A stretch of 64,000 nucleotides of DNA from Tritrichomonas musculus. Lineage: Eukaryota; Parabasalia; Tritrichomonadida; Tritrichomonadidae. The position numbers and the translations under genes are program-made. Each line of letters opens with the position of its first letter. Within the stretch, counting starts at the first letter, position 1. Below the pieces are notes generated by a model. It was not told the origin of the DNA and did no database searches. It was given only the letters and a program-made list of their open reading frames with translations. This document shows, in pieces, positions 19,439-28,493 of the stretch. Location of the stretch: the NCBI GenBank assembly GCA_039105265.1, contig JAPFFF010000031.1:186001-250000 (forward strand). The letters are read 5' to 3'.

Positions 19439-22400
19439 TTATTCTTTTTGCTCTTCTTCTTTATTTTCTGCTTCTTCTTTATTATTTTCTTCTTTATTAT
19501 CTTCTTTAACTTCGTCTTTTTTAGTTTCATCAACAATTTCTTTCCATTTTTCCAAATTCTCTAAAACTTGCTTTTCAATCAATTTCAAATCAGCGACGAC
19601 ATTTCCAAGGGTTCCAAACAACGGCGCGTAAGTAGATTCAATAAACTTCACCTGTTCATTAGCAACCTTAATATCGGAATCATTTATAGTAACAAAAGTT
19701 TCTTCAGCACGAGAATCAACACGAGGCAAAGATTCCTCAGCAACAGAGATGCTCCACGATTTGCTTGGATCAAACGCTCTAGCAAGATTGGCGTGTGTTG
19801 CGCATTTTACGAGCAATTTAAGAAGCATTTCTCTACTTTGCTGATCACTTAAGTCAAATTCGCCATTCGAACGATGCAACTTAAGATCAATCTCACTAAC
19901 AAGCTTCATGCGATTCGACACGTCGTTTGCTAGAATGATGTCAATGAGAAGCCTCCAAAATTCGGTCAGCTGGCTGTTGTCCATTCCTGAGAGAATGTTG
20001 CACGTTGGCTTCGAAAGGATGTTGATGATCGATGAACAATCAAAAATCTCCAAAACTGGCTGATCTTTATAGAGAGCACTGAACGCAACTTGCGCTTTAG
20101 TGTTCAATGCATAGGAACGGTTTGAGTATCCAATGTCGTGGCAGATGCAAGCAACAAGAAGGACAAGAAGTTCGAGCTTGGAGAAGGTTGATGCGAGCTT
20201 GCTAACGGAGAGTTCGTAAAAGATAAACTGTGTCGTATCAACAGCAAAGTTGAAGTTGTGGAAAGGAACATGAAGATACGCATCATAGACTGTTCCAAGG
20301 AATCGAAGAAGGGTTCCAACTGAGATCTTGAATGTTGAAAGAAGATCAAATTCTTCAAAGAAATGAATCAAGATACGGAATTGGTCATTTCGCTGATATT
20401 CAAGAACATCGAAGTTGTTCGACGCAACAATCCCAACAAGCGGATCGAAGATCTTCATTCGATCGCTAAGCTCAACGGACGTCAGTTCTGATGGCGAAAG
20501 CTGCTCAACAAGTTCGATGTCTGCAGTTTGACCAAACTCGCTAGGACGCTTTGAAATCCATTGTTCGAGAGCGAGACCTGCAAATGATGCAAACGCACGA
20601 AGAAGCGATTGATCTTCTTCTGTGAATTTCGGCATGCCTTTCTTGTTCAGCGCTTCAACAACTCCGACAATTTGGCCTGACGCATCGATCACTGGAATAA
20701 CAAGCATGTTTCGGACTTCGTTGTTCGAAAGTTCTGAATCATGCATCCCATAACGACGATCATGCTCAGGATCTTCAACATTCAATTCAGCGCCAGTTAC
20801 GGTGACGTATCCGACGGCGCCTTGCTTGACACTGAATTCAACCGAATTCTCACTCTTGCCGGCGATTAGTTTGCACAAGTGATGAATTCGATCGTGAATG
20901 AATAGCCAGCATTCTTCTGCTTCAATAAGTTCGCATGCTCGTTTCATGATGTTCGTGACGAGCGCGTCAAGAGTCATTGACGTTGAAAGCGAGAGGGCGA
21001 TGTCGAGCATCGCTGTCATCTTTTTCTTCGATTGAGTGGCTGCCTCAAAGAGTTGCGCGTTGCTTAGAGCAATGCCACAGAAAACATTGAACGCTGTCAT
21101 CAGTTCAATGTCGGTCTTCGAGAACTCTGGCGCGCCGAGTTTGTTGATCATCTGCGTGCAGCCAATGATGCCGCCATTGCCATTCGTGATCGGGACGCAG
21201 AGAATCGACCGTGTTCGATATCCCGTGCTTTTGTCAACTGCAGAGTTGAATCGTGGATCCTTGTACGCATCTGGAATGTTCAGTGTCTCCCCTGTCGCTG
21301 CAACATGGCCTGCAATGCCTTCTCCAAGAGGAATGTGAATTCGATCTGTCGCTCCGTGCGCAACCATCGACCAAAGACCTCCTCGAACTTTGTCAACAAG
21401 GAAAAGCGAGCATCGATCAGCTTCAATGAATGATTGCGCTTTGGTCATGATTTTTCGAACAAGAGTGTCTGTGTCTAAAACGGCTGATAATTCTTGCGCA
21501 ACTGTCAAAAGCGCAGTGTAATATTTGTGGTTGTTCAAAGCATTCTGAATCTCGGCAATGTTTCGTTCATGACTTTGAGCGTTCGTGAGCGCCCCTTGCG
21601 AAACTCGGCTCAGCGCTTCGAGAATAATTTCATCTGATTCAGTGAACATCATTCCGCTCTTCTTCTGACGTGCAACAGCAACAAGCAAAACTACTCCTTT
21701 ATTAGAAAGAAGTGGTACTGCAATAACAGCTTCATTTGGATATTGTCCATCGACATCAGGATTATATGCTTGGTGTTCTTTAGCAACTGGCGCATTAATA
21801 ACTTTCTTAGAAACATAGCAAGCACCTGCAATTCCAGCGTCTGATACATCGAGGTTTTGTCTGCTGACAGATGATATATTAACTTCTGATGATGATTCAG
21901 CATTCGCATCTTCTTTCAGTTGGAAAAGTATGTTTGTATTAGAATCAGCAAAGAAAATTTGAAGTGACTCACAACCAACAATTCGAGTGACCGTTAGTTG
22001 AACTGTTTCTAAAAGTGGCATAACTTGACGTTCTGTCAAAAGCGATCTTGTTGATTCTGTTAAAATCCTTTTGATCATTTCATCAATTCTTGTTTCTTCT
22101 TGATGAAGTTTGATAAGCGAAAGAGAAAGGAAGTCAAGAATAAGGAAATCATCAGCTGATGGTGTCATAACATTTCCTTTTTCGTTGAGTCTGTCTATGA
22201 CTTGAATAATCCAGATAATTTCTTTCTTACTGTTGATAGCTGGCTGGTAGACCAAAACACGAGCATTTGATATGAGTGGAGCATCATAGTTAATTGAATA
22301 TGAAGCATCACGAGTTGGATCAGTAATGACAAGACGCTGACCTTCACTGAGAGTTTTACCTAGAAAACCTTCATTTTCAGGAACAATCATTGATGTTGAA

Positions 22401-23122
22401 TGTGAAACAATCGCATGAGCTGATGGAATATAAGCCCATAAAATAATTCTCTTGCAATCAATAAAGTTTCTTATACTATTTTCAAAAGTTGAAATGAAAT
22501 GATCAGTTCCAGATTCGTCTGCAAGCCGTTCGAAAAAGTGATTAAGTTGCATAAAAAGTTGCATTTGTTGGAAAAGGGTAGAAATTGCAAGCCCATGTGT
22601 ATTTTGATCTGAAACTTGGGTGATTTGTTTCACAAGATCATCAAGAGCTGCTTTATCTTTCCTTAAAAAAGCACGTAAAAAAGCTGAATTGTCAAGAAAA
22701 GGCGTTTCACTATCTTTATTTTGGCCTGAGATATCAGATAAATCGTTTTCGACGTCTGTATCGTTATTTGCAGAAATTCCAGCTTGACTTTGGGTGAGCT
22801 GCTTTTCTAGATCGCGTCTATGTTGCATTGCACATTCAAGTGCACTATCTTGGTCGTTTTCGATCTGTTTTAAAATTTTGATTTCGAGTGTCAGATTATC
22901 AATTTGCTGTTTTTGGAGTTTAATTGTATTTTGAAGGCGTTTAATCTCATCTGATTGATTGTCTTCATCGTAATCTTCAACTTTTTTTGTATAATTATTA
23001 TTTACTTCAATATCAGTTGCCATAGCATTTATACTATCAGTTGATGGCTTACGGAGAAGAGGATTTTTATTGGGAAGAGACATATTTTTGATAAAATTAG
23101 AAAGCATTGAACTTCCATTCAT
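19439..23122 (-). CDS. multi-GAF cyclic-nucleotide phosphodiesterase-like protein (paralogue 1, catalytic residues degenerate)
   Basis: 1227 residues from an ATG at 23120-23122. After an N-terminal coiled coil (residues ~55-110) come four GAF-like modules, roughly 195-340, 370-520, 545-700 and 715-870. The last two end in the GAF 'NK..F...D' box (NKLGAPEFSKTD and NKKGMPKFTEED). Residues ~930-1170 resemble a class I phosphodiesterase domain: FHNFNFAVD matches the family YHNxxHA, and CHDIGYSNR matches CHDxDHRG. Of the four metal ligands, the His-Asp pair is kept, but the second His of HNxxxH is Phe and the later Asp is Asn (CATHANLA). The usual proton-donor His is present. It is therefore probably not an ordinary phosphodiesterase; a regulatory or pseudo-enzyme role is inferred. 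The C-terminus is acidic and Lys-rich. It is divergent from its paralogue. Confidence 0.8.
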   Translation of the reverse strand: MNGSSMLSNFIKNMSLPNKNPLLRKPSTDSINAMATDIEVNNNYTKKVEDYDEDNQSDEIKRLQNTIKLQKQQIDNLTLEIKILKQIENDQDSALECAMQHRRDLEKQLTQSQAGISANNDTDVENDLSDISGQNKDSETPFLDNSAFLRAFLRKDKAALDDLVKQITQVSDQNTHGLAISTLFQQMQLFMQLNHFFERLADESGTDHFISTFENSIRNFIDCKRIILWAYIPSAHAIVSHSTSMIVPENEGFLGKTLSEGQRLVITDPTRDASYSINYDAPLISNARVLVYQPAINSKKEIIWIIQVIDRLNEKGNVMTPSADDFLILDFLSLSLIKLHQEETRIDEMIKRILTESTRSLLTERQVMPLLETVQLTVTRIVGCESLQIFFADSNTNILFQLKEDANAESSSEVNISSVSRQNLDVSDAGIAGACYVSKKVINAPVAKEHQAYNPDVDGQYPNEAVIAVPLLSNKGVVLLVAVARQKKSGMMFTESDEIILEALSRVSQGALTNAQSHERNIAEIQNALNNHKYYTALLTVAQELSAVLDTDTLVRKIMTKAQSFIEADRCSLFLVDKVRGGLWSMVAHGATDRIHIPLGEGIAGHVAATGETLNIPDAYKDPRFNSAVDKSTGYRTRSILCVPITNGNGGIIGCTQMINKLGAPEFSKTDIELMTAFNVFCGIALSNAQLFEAATQSKKKMTAMLDIALSLSTSMTLDALVTNIMKRACELIEAEECWLFIHDRIHHLCKLIAGKSENSVEFSVKQGAVGYVTVTGAELNVEDPEHDRRYGMHDSELSNNEVRNMLVIPVIDASGQIVGVVEALNKKGMPKFTEEDQSLLRAFASFAGLALEQWISKRPSEFGQTADIELVEQLSPSELTSVELSDRMKIFDPLVGIVASNNFDVLEYQRNDQFRILIHFFEEFDLLSTFKISVGTLLRFLGTVYDAYLHVPFHNFNFAVDTTQFIFYELSVSKLASTFSKLELLVLLVACICHDIGYSNRSYALNTKAQVAFSALYKDQPVLEIFDCSSIINILSKPTCNILSGMDNSQLTEFWRLLIDIILANDVSNRMKLVSEIDLKLHRSNGEFDLSDQQSREMLLKLLVKCATHANLARAFDPSKSWSISVAEESLPRVDSRAEETFVTINDSDIKVANEQVKFIESTYAPLFGTLGNVVADLKLIEKQVLENLEKWKEIVDETKKDEVKEDNKEENNKEEAENKEEEQKE
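20303..21675 (-). repeat. inverted near-identical tract, left arm (gene conversion)
   Basis: About 1.37 kb of this gene is nearly identical in reverse complement to 25000-26372 in the paralogue. It covers the end of GAF 2 to the entry of the phosphodiesterase domain (from ARQKKSGMMFTESDE to SVGTLLRFL). The protein differs at only a handful of sites (for example TSMTLDALV versus TTTTLDALA, KLIAG versus RPIAG, and one extra codon near FGQTADIE). Outside the tract the paralogues differ freely. The tract is visibly richer in G and C than its flanks. Confidence 0.8.
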
Positions 23123-23488
23123 TTGATTTGATGCAAATATTAATTTAAAAACGAGATTGAACGATTAAAAATAATTCAAAACAAAAAGTTATCATTCCTC
23201 ATCACATAATGAAATTATTGCAAAATTTTTGTTTAATTGTGATTATAGGCATAAAATTAAATGAACATTTCCTATATTAAATTAAGAATGCAAATTTTAT
23301 TGAAATATTATCTTTAATTTTTAATGAATTTGCATTTTTAATAATTTAATTAAATATATTTATTTTATAAAACCAATTATTCTACATTTATACTTTTTAT
23401 TAAGTGAGATATTTAAAAAATTAATAAATTCTTACGTATTCAATTTTACAATTCAAATTAATCGTTTTTTCTCGTTTGTAATTTGTTA
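23123..23488. promoter_or_regulatory. bidirectional promoter region of the GAF paralogues
   Basis: This 366-bp spacer separates two genes transcribed outward. Both carry a matching motif before their start codons. On the minus strand, about 30-50 nt before the left gene, is AATCGTTCAATCTCGTTT. On the plus strand, about 15-30 nt before the right gene (23459-23477), is AATCGTTTTTTCTCGTTT. The match suggests a retained promoter or 5' leader element from the ancestral duplication. Perfect TCA-Y-W initiators are not obvious. Confidence 0.45.
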
Positions 23489-26400
23489 ATGAGTGGAGAA
23501 TCTCAGCTTGCAAGCTTTTTAAAATTATCTGCAGGCAACTCCCAAATGCATATGATGCCACAGAATCAAACGAATGAAACAAAAGAACCAGAAGTTACAA
23601 ATTTAGTTCTCCAATTTAACGAAAACACTGTTGAACCAGCAGCAGCAGCAGCAGGAGATGAATTCGAAGGCGAAAAAACAGAAATCAAGCAAATAAGAAA
23701 TATGATTGATTACAAAGTTCAACAAGTTGTGCGACTTAAAGAGGAACTCAGAATTTTAAAGACAATTCAGAATAATCAAGAAAAAGTATATGATGAAATC
23801 ATGAGGGACCGTACATCACTCGAGAAACAGTTAACACAGAGCCAAACAGGTATTATAATGAGTAATAGTATGGGTTATGGAGATGAAAGCCAGAATTTTA
23901 TGAAGCAGCAACAATCAAACTATCAAAATAAACAAAATTCTACCACAATGGGAAAGGTTGGCACACCATATTTCCTTGAAAATTCAACATTTTTACGAGC
24001 ATTTTTACGAAAAGATAAAGCATCTCTTGATGAACTTGTTAGATCAATTACGCCAATTTCAGATAAAAATATTCATGGTCTTGCGATTTCTACGCTTTTC
24101 CAGCAAATGCATCTTTTTATGCAACTTAATAGTTTCTTCGAACGATTGTCAGATGATGCAGGAACAGATAATTTTATTTCCACTTTTGAAAATACAATTA
24201 GGAACTTTATTGACTGCCGACGAATTATTCTATGGGCTCATATCCCATCTGCACATGTCATTGTTTCGCATTCAGCATCAATGATTGTACCAGAAGGCGA
24301 AGGACTTCTTGGAAAAACAATTAATGAAGGACAGCGTCTTGTTATTACTGATCCAACTCGCGATAATTCATATTCTATCAACTATGATGCTCCTCTCATT
24401 TCCACAGCTCGTGCATGCCTTTATCAGCCAGTTATTAATAGCAAAAAAGAAACTGTTTGGATCATTCAAATTATCGACAGATTAAATGCAAAAGGAAACA
24501 TTGTTACACCTTCTGGTGATGATTTCCTTATTCTTGACTTCCTTGCTCTTTCATTAATTAAGCTTTACCAGGAAGAAACACGAATTGATGAAATGATCAA
24601 AAGAATTTTGACAGAATCAACAAGATCACTCTTAACAGAACGTCAAGTTATGCCACTTTTAGAAACAGTTCAACTAACGGTCACTCGAATTGTTGGTTGT
24701 GAGTCACTTCAAATCTTCTTTGCCGACTCCAGTTCGAACACTCTTTTCCAGCTGAAAGAAGATGCAAATGCTGAGTCATCATCAGAAGTCAACATATCGT
24801 CTGTCAGCCGGGAGAACTTGAAAGTCACGAAGGCAGGAATTGCTGGTGCCTCTTATATTTCTAAGAAAGTTATAAATGCGCCAGTTGCTAAAGAGCACGA
24901 AGCATACAACGATGAAGTTGATGGACAGTATCCAAATGAAGCAGTAATGGCTGTTCCTCTTCTTTCCAGCAAGGGCACGGTGCTACTCATTGCTGTTGCA
25001 CGTCAGAAGAAGAGCGGAATGATGTTCACTGAATCAGATGAAATTATTCTCGAAGCGCTGAGCCGAGTTTCGCAAGGGGCGCTCACGAACGCTCAAAGTC
25101 ATGAACGAAACATTGCCGAGATTCAGAATGCTTTGAACAACCACAAATATTACACTGCGCTTTTGACAGTTGCGCAAGAATTATCAGCCGTTTTAGACAC
25201 TGACACTCTTGTTCGAAAAATCATGACCAAAGCGCAATCATTCATTGAAGCTGATCGATGCTCGCTTTTCCTTGTTGACAAAGTTCGGGGAGGTCTTTGG
25301 TCGATGGTTGCGCATGGAGCGACAGATCGAATTCACATTCCTCTTGGAGAAGGCATTGCAGGCCATGTTGCAGCGACCGGGGAGACACTGAACATTCCAG
25401 ATGCGTACAAGGATCCACGATTCAACTCTGCAGTTGACAAAAGCACAGGATATCGAACACGGTCGATTCTCTGCGTCCCGATCACGAATGGCAATGGCGG
25501 CATCATTGGCTGCACGCAGATGATCAACAAACTCGGCGCGCCAGAGTTCTCGAAGACCGACATTGAACTGATGACAGCGTTCAATGTTTTCTGTGGCATT
25601 GCTCTAAGCAACGCGCAACTCTTTGAGGCAGCCACTCAATCGAAGAAAAAGATGACAGCGATGCTCGACATCGCCCTCTCGCTTTCAACAACAACGACAC
25701 TCGATGCACTCGCAACGAACATCATGAAACGAGCATGCGAACTTATTGAAGCAGAAGAATGCTGGCTATTCATTCACGATCGAATTCATCACTTGTGCAG
25801 GCCAATCGCCGGCAAGAGTGAGAATTCGGTTGAATTCAGTGTCAAGCAAGGCGCCGTTGGATACGTCACCGTGACTGGAACAGAATTGAATGTTGAAGAT
25901 CCTGAGCATGATCGTCGTTATGGGATGCATGATTCAGAACTTTCGAACAACGAAGTCCGAAACATGCTTGTTATTCCAGTGATCGATGCGTCAGGCCAAA
26001 TTGTTGGAGTTGTTGAAGCGCTGAACAAGAAAGGCATGCCGAAATTCACGGAAGAAGATCAATCGCTTCTTCGTGCGTTTGCATCATTTGCAGGTCTCGC
26101 TCTCGAACAATGGATTTCAAAGCGTCGACGAGAGTTCGGCCAAACAGACACTGAACTTGTCGAGCAGCTTTCGCCATCAGAACTGACGTCCGTTGAACTT
26201 AGCGATCGAATGAAGATCTTCGATCCGCTTGTTGGGATTGTTGCGTCGAACAACTTCGATGTTCTTGAATATCAGCGAAATGACCAATTCCGTATCTTGA
26301 TTCATTTCTTTGAAGAATTTGATCTTCTTTCAACATTCAAGATCTCAGTTGGAACCCTTCTTCGATTCCTCAGTTCTGTTTACGACGAGTATCTTCATGT

Positions 26401-27271
26401 TCCTTTCCACAACTTCAACTTTGCTGTCAACACGGCACAGTTTATTTTCTATGAAATAATTGAAGGCAAATTGAATCTCTCGCTCACTAAACTGGAGCTT
26501 CTTGCCCTTCTTGTTGCCTCCATCTGCCACGACATGGGGCACAGCAATCGTGACACCGCATTCAATCCAAAAGCGCAGATGGCTTTCAGTGTTCTCTACA
26601 AAGATCAGCCTGTTTTAGAGACTTTTCATTGCTCTTCAATCATTCATATTCTATCGAAGCCAAATTGCAACATTCTCTCCGGAATCGACACTGAGCAATT
26701 GACTGAATTTTGGAAGCTTCTTGTCGATTTCGTCCTTGCAATCGACAGGACGAAGCACATGAGACTTCTTGAGAAAATCCAGGAAGTTTTAACAAAGAAA
26801 GAAGGTCAGTTCGATATCACGAACCCAATTAATAGAGCAATGCTACTTAAGCTCGTTGTTATTTGCGCTATTCATGCTCACATGGCGCGTGAATTCGGCC
26901 CCGAAAAGCCTTGGTGCACTTCTTTGTGCGAAGAAGCCTTTCCTCGCGTTGATTCGAGAATTGAAGAAACTTTTGTCGAAACATCTGATGGCGATATAAA
27001 TATCGCAAAGGCACAAGTTAATGCACTGGAGACTTATTACGTTCCTTTGTTCACAACTCTTGCGAAAATCGTCCCTTCGTTGCAACCGGTTGCAGAATGC
27101 GTGCAAGAAAATTACTTGGAGTGGAAGGATATCGTTTCGCCTGACCCAAACAGAGTGTCAAAGAGAAGAAAACAGGCAGCTGAGGCGGGAAATAATGAAG
27201 AGGAAGAACAAATCAATGATGGTGAAAATGTTGACGATGCGGCTAATAATGAACATGCCAATCAGTCTTAA
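23489..27271 (+). CDS. multi-GAF cyclic-nucleotide phosphodiesterase-like protein (paralogue 2, catalytic residues degenerate)
   Basis: The ATG at 23489 gives 1260 residues; the frame extends two codons upstream through a TTG. Domain order equals the left paralogue: N-terminal coiled coil (residues ~70-120) after an Ala-rich stretch, four GAF-like modules, then a phosphodiesterase-like domain. The latter has FHNFNFAVN, CHDMGHSNR and PVLETFH. It keeps the second His of the CHDxxH motif, which the left paralogue lacks, but again has Phe in place of the metal-binding His of HNxxxH, and the later metal Asp is His (CAIHAHMA). Activity is therefore doubtful. GAF domains usually bind cyclic nucleotides or other small ligands. 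The C-terminus is acidic and Asn-rich. The stop codon overlaps TAAA. Confidence 0.8.
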   Translation: MSGESQLASFLKLSAGNSQMHMMPQNQTNETKEPEVTNLVLQFNENTVEPAAAAAGDEFEGEKTEIKQIRNMIDYKVQQVVRLKEELRILKTIQNNQEKVYDEIMRDRTSLEKQLTQSQTGIIMSNSMGYGDESQNFMKQQQSNYQNKQNSTTMGKVGTPYFLENSTFLRAFLRKDKASLDELVRSITPISDKNIHGLAISTLFQQMHLFMQLNSFFERLSDDAGTDNFISTFENTIRNFIDCRRIILWAHIPSAHVIVSHSASMIVPEGEGLLGKTINEGQRLVITDPTRDNSYSINYDAPLISTARACLYQPVINSKKETVWIIQIIDRLNAKGNIVTPSGDDFLILDFLALSLIKLYQEETRIDEMIKRILTESTRSLLTERQVMPLLETVQLTVTRIVGCESLQIFFADSSSNTLFQLKEDANAESSSEVNISSVSRENLKVTKAGIAGASYISKKVINAPVAKEHEAYNDEVDGQYPNEAVMAVPLLSSKGTVLLIAVARQKKSGMMFTESDEIILEALSRVSQGALTNAQSHERNIAEIQNALNNHKYYTALLTVAQELSAVLDTDTLVRKIMTKAQSFIEADRCSLFLVDKVRGGLWSMVAHGATDRIHIPLGEGIAGHVAATGETLNIPDAYKDPRFNSAVDKSTGYRTRSILCVPITNGNGGIIGCTQMINKLGAPEFSKTDIELMTAFNVFCGIALSNAQLFEAATQSKKKMTAMLDIALSLSTTTTLDALATNIMKRACELIEAEECWLFIHDRIHHLCRPIAGKSENSVEFSVKQGAVGYVTVTGTELNVEDPEHDRRYGMHDSELSNNEVRNMLVIPVIDASGQIVGVVEALNKKGMPKFTEEDQSLLRAFASFAGLALEQWISKRRREFGQTDTELVEQLSPSELTSVELSDRMKIFDPLVGIVASNNFDVLEYQRNDQFRILIHFFEEFDLLSTFKISVGTLLRFLSSVYDEYLHVPFHNFNFAVNTAQFIFYEIIEGKLNLSLTKLELLALLVASICHDMGHSNRDTAFNPKAQMAFSVLYKDQPVLETFHCSSIIHILSKPNCNILSGIDTEQLTEFWKLLVDFVLAIDRTKHMRLLEKIQEVLTKKEGQFDITNPINRAMLLKLVVICAIHAHMAREFGPEKPWCTSLCEEAFPRVDSRIEETFVETSDGDINIAKAQVNALETYYVPLFTTLAKIVPSLQPVAECVQENYLEWKDIVSPDPNRVSKRRKQAAEAGNNEEEEQINDGENVDDAANNEHANQS
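25000..26372 (+). repeat. inverted near-identical tract, right arm
   Basis: Right arm of the inverted pair described for 20303-21675. The arms are about 3.3 kb apart. At both ends identity drops sharply: the left gene continues GTVYDAYLHV and this gene SSVYDEYLHV. Base composition falls back to the AT-rich local level at the same points. Confidence 0.8.
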
Positions 27272-27519
27272 ATCTGTTTTGTTTCATAATTCTGAGTAGA
27301 TTGTTTTGTATTGTTTGAATTCGCAATTTTATTTTATTAAAATATAACTTTCTAAAAAAAATTTAATATTTGGCATTTTTAAAAATAGTTAAAATTGAGC
27401 ATATTTCAATTTCATTATATAATTTTTCTATTATTTTTCACAAAATCATATGATTTTGCATTAAAACTTAAAAATAGAGTATATTAACTAATATTAATAA
27501 ATAATTCCTTATTCAGATT

Positions 27520-27593
27520 TCCCCCCTAACTCAGTTGGTTAGAGTGTCAGACTGTTAATCTGGAAGTCGTGTGTTCGATCCACACGGGAGGAG
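27520..27593 (+). tRNA. tRNA-Asn (GTT)
   Basis: A 74-nt cloverleaf can be drawn. The acceptor 5' strand is 27520-27526 (TCCCCCC), followed by T8-A9 and the D-arm ACTC-AGTTGGTTA-GAGT. The anticodon arm is TCAGA-CTGTTAA-TCTGG with anticodon GTT. The T-arm is GTGTG-TTCGATC-CACAC, then acceptor 3' strand GGGAGGA and discriminator G, as expected for eukaryotic tRNA-Asn. The acceptor stem has one C-A mismatch at pair 4-69. The internal A and B boxes (TAACTCAGTTGG, GTTCGATCC) are good. No intron. It is the anchor of the retroelement array: the bases from 27580 on recur after every unit. Confidence 0.93.
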
Positions 27594-27594
27594 A

Positions 27595-27604
27595 TTTTTT
27601 TTTT
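27595..27604 (+). terminator. RNA polymerase III terminator of tRNA-Asn
   Basis: Ten T residues start two bases after the discriminator base. The same A-T(8-10) run follows every copy of the tRNA 3' end in the array, so the terminator is part of the duplicated target. Confidence 0.85.
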
Positions 27605-28470
27605 CATTTTTATTTTCGAGGTTTTGGTTAACTTTAACTACATATTCGTGATCAGCACCTTCTGCTGAGTCGATTGATACCACTCTTTTCGAGTTTTCTC
27701 AAAATTTTCAAAACTGATTTCAATTATATTAGAACACTTATCACAATGTCCGACCACTCGATATATCACTCAGTTTTACTACTTTTGCACATTACAATTT
27801 CTCAATCTCAGCTCTTAACGTTATACTTGTCATTTGATCAGATATATATTCTTTAACCAAAACTTCTCTTTTTTACTCTTATGCTATTTTATTTCTCCTC
27901 CTCAGTTCGTTTATTCAGATTCCTTCGATCATACTGTCTTTTTTGACTCTATTTTACATCTTTTAGTTTGCAGTATTATACGTTATTTATAGACTATACA
28001 TAGCTCAGATCGAAGTAAATTTACTCTCTTTGTTATTGGAGTCGCCCCCTTTTACTGAGGCCACTTGATGATTCTTATCTCTTCCGGGCCCTGAAGAGTG
28101 AAGCTAAGGACATTAAGTCGAGAGCCTCTACCAGCAGCTAAGGACTGTAGTCGAGAGCCGCTACCAGAAGCTAAGGACTGTAGTCGAGAGCCTCAACGGA
28201 TGGATGCCCTAGAGATCCATTCGGAAGTCGATCATTTTGTTCTCAATTGTTGATCGTTCCTAATTCAATTAATACTCGTCCCCTCTTAATTAATTGAATT
28301 TTTTTTCTTTGGTTCCTTGTTCTTGATGGTCTCAGATTCTTGAAGTTATTTGATCCTTTTTCTTCAAGATTTTATTTCCCTTTTATTTTTTTCTTTTTTG
28401 AAGCTTATGCCTAGCTTTTTTTTCTAATTTGCTTATTGCAACTTTTTGAAAGCATTAATAAACGAATTAT
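27605..28470 (+). mobile_element. unit 1: short non-autonomous element, family S1
   Basis: 866 bp directly after the tRNA terminator. It begins CATTTTTATTTTCGAGG, so with the last T of the duplication it makes TCATT, an initiator-like motif. It has no ORF above about 60 codons. Features in order: a 5' stem-loop TCAGCA-CCTTC-TGCTGA (27652-27668); a CTCTTC/GAAGAG hairpin with loop CGGGCCCT (28079-28098); three tandem ~34-bp repeats (28102-28199); a GGATGGAT/ATCCATTC hairpin; a TCTTGAAG/CTTCAAGA hairpin; AAGC...GCTT; then AGCATTAATAAACGAATTAT at the 3' end. The 3' end matches that of the long elements. Confidence 0.8.
28102..28199 (+). repeat. three tandem ~34-bp repeats in unit 1
   Basis: Copies start at 28102, 28136 and 28169 with shared core AGCTAAGGACTGTAGTCGAG. 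The first copy has ATTAAGTCG in place of TGTAGTCG. The same triplet is present in unit 2 (28991-29088) but absent from units 4, 6, 8 and 9. Confidence 0.8.
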
Positions 28471-28493
28471 CCACACGGGAGGAGATTTTTTTT

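Noticed and set aside
27652-28470. S units as tRNA-derived SINEs with internal polymerase III promoter
   Set aside because: A TTCGATC box occurs in them (for example in CCTTCGATCATAC) but no matching A box at correct distance was found, and T-runs inside would stop polymerase III early.
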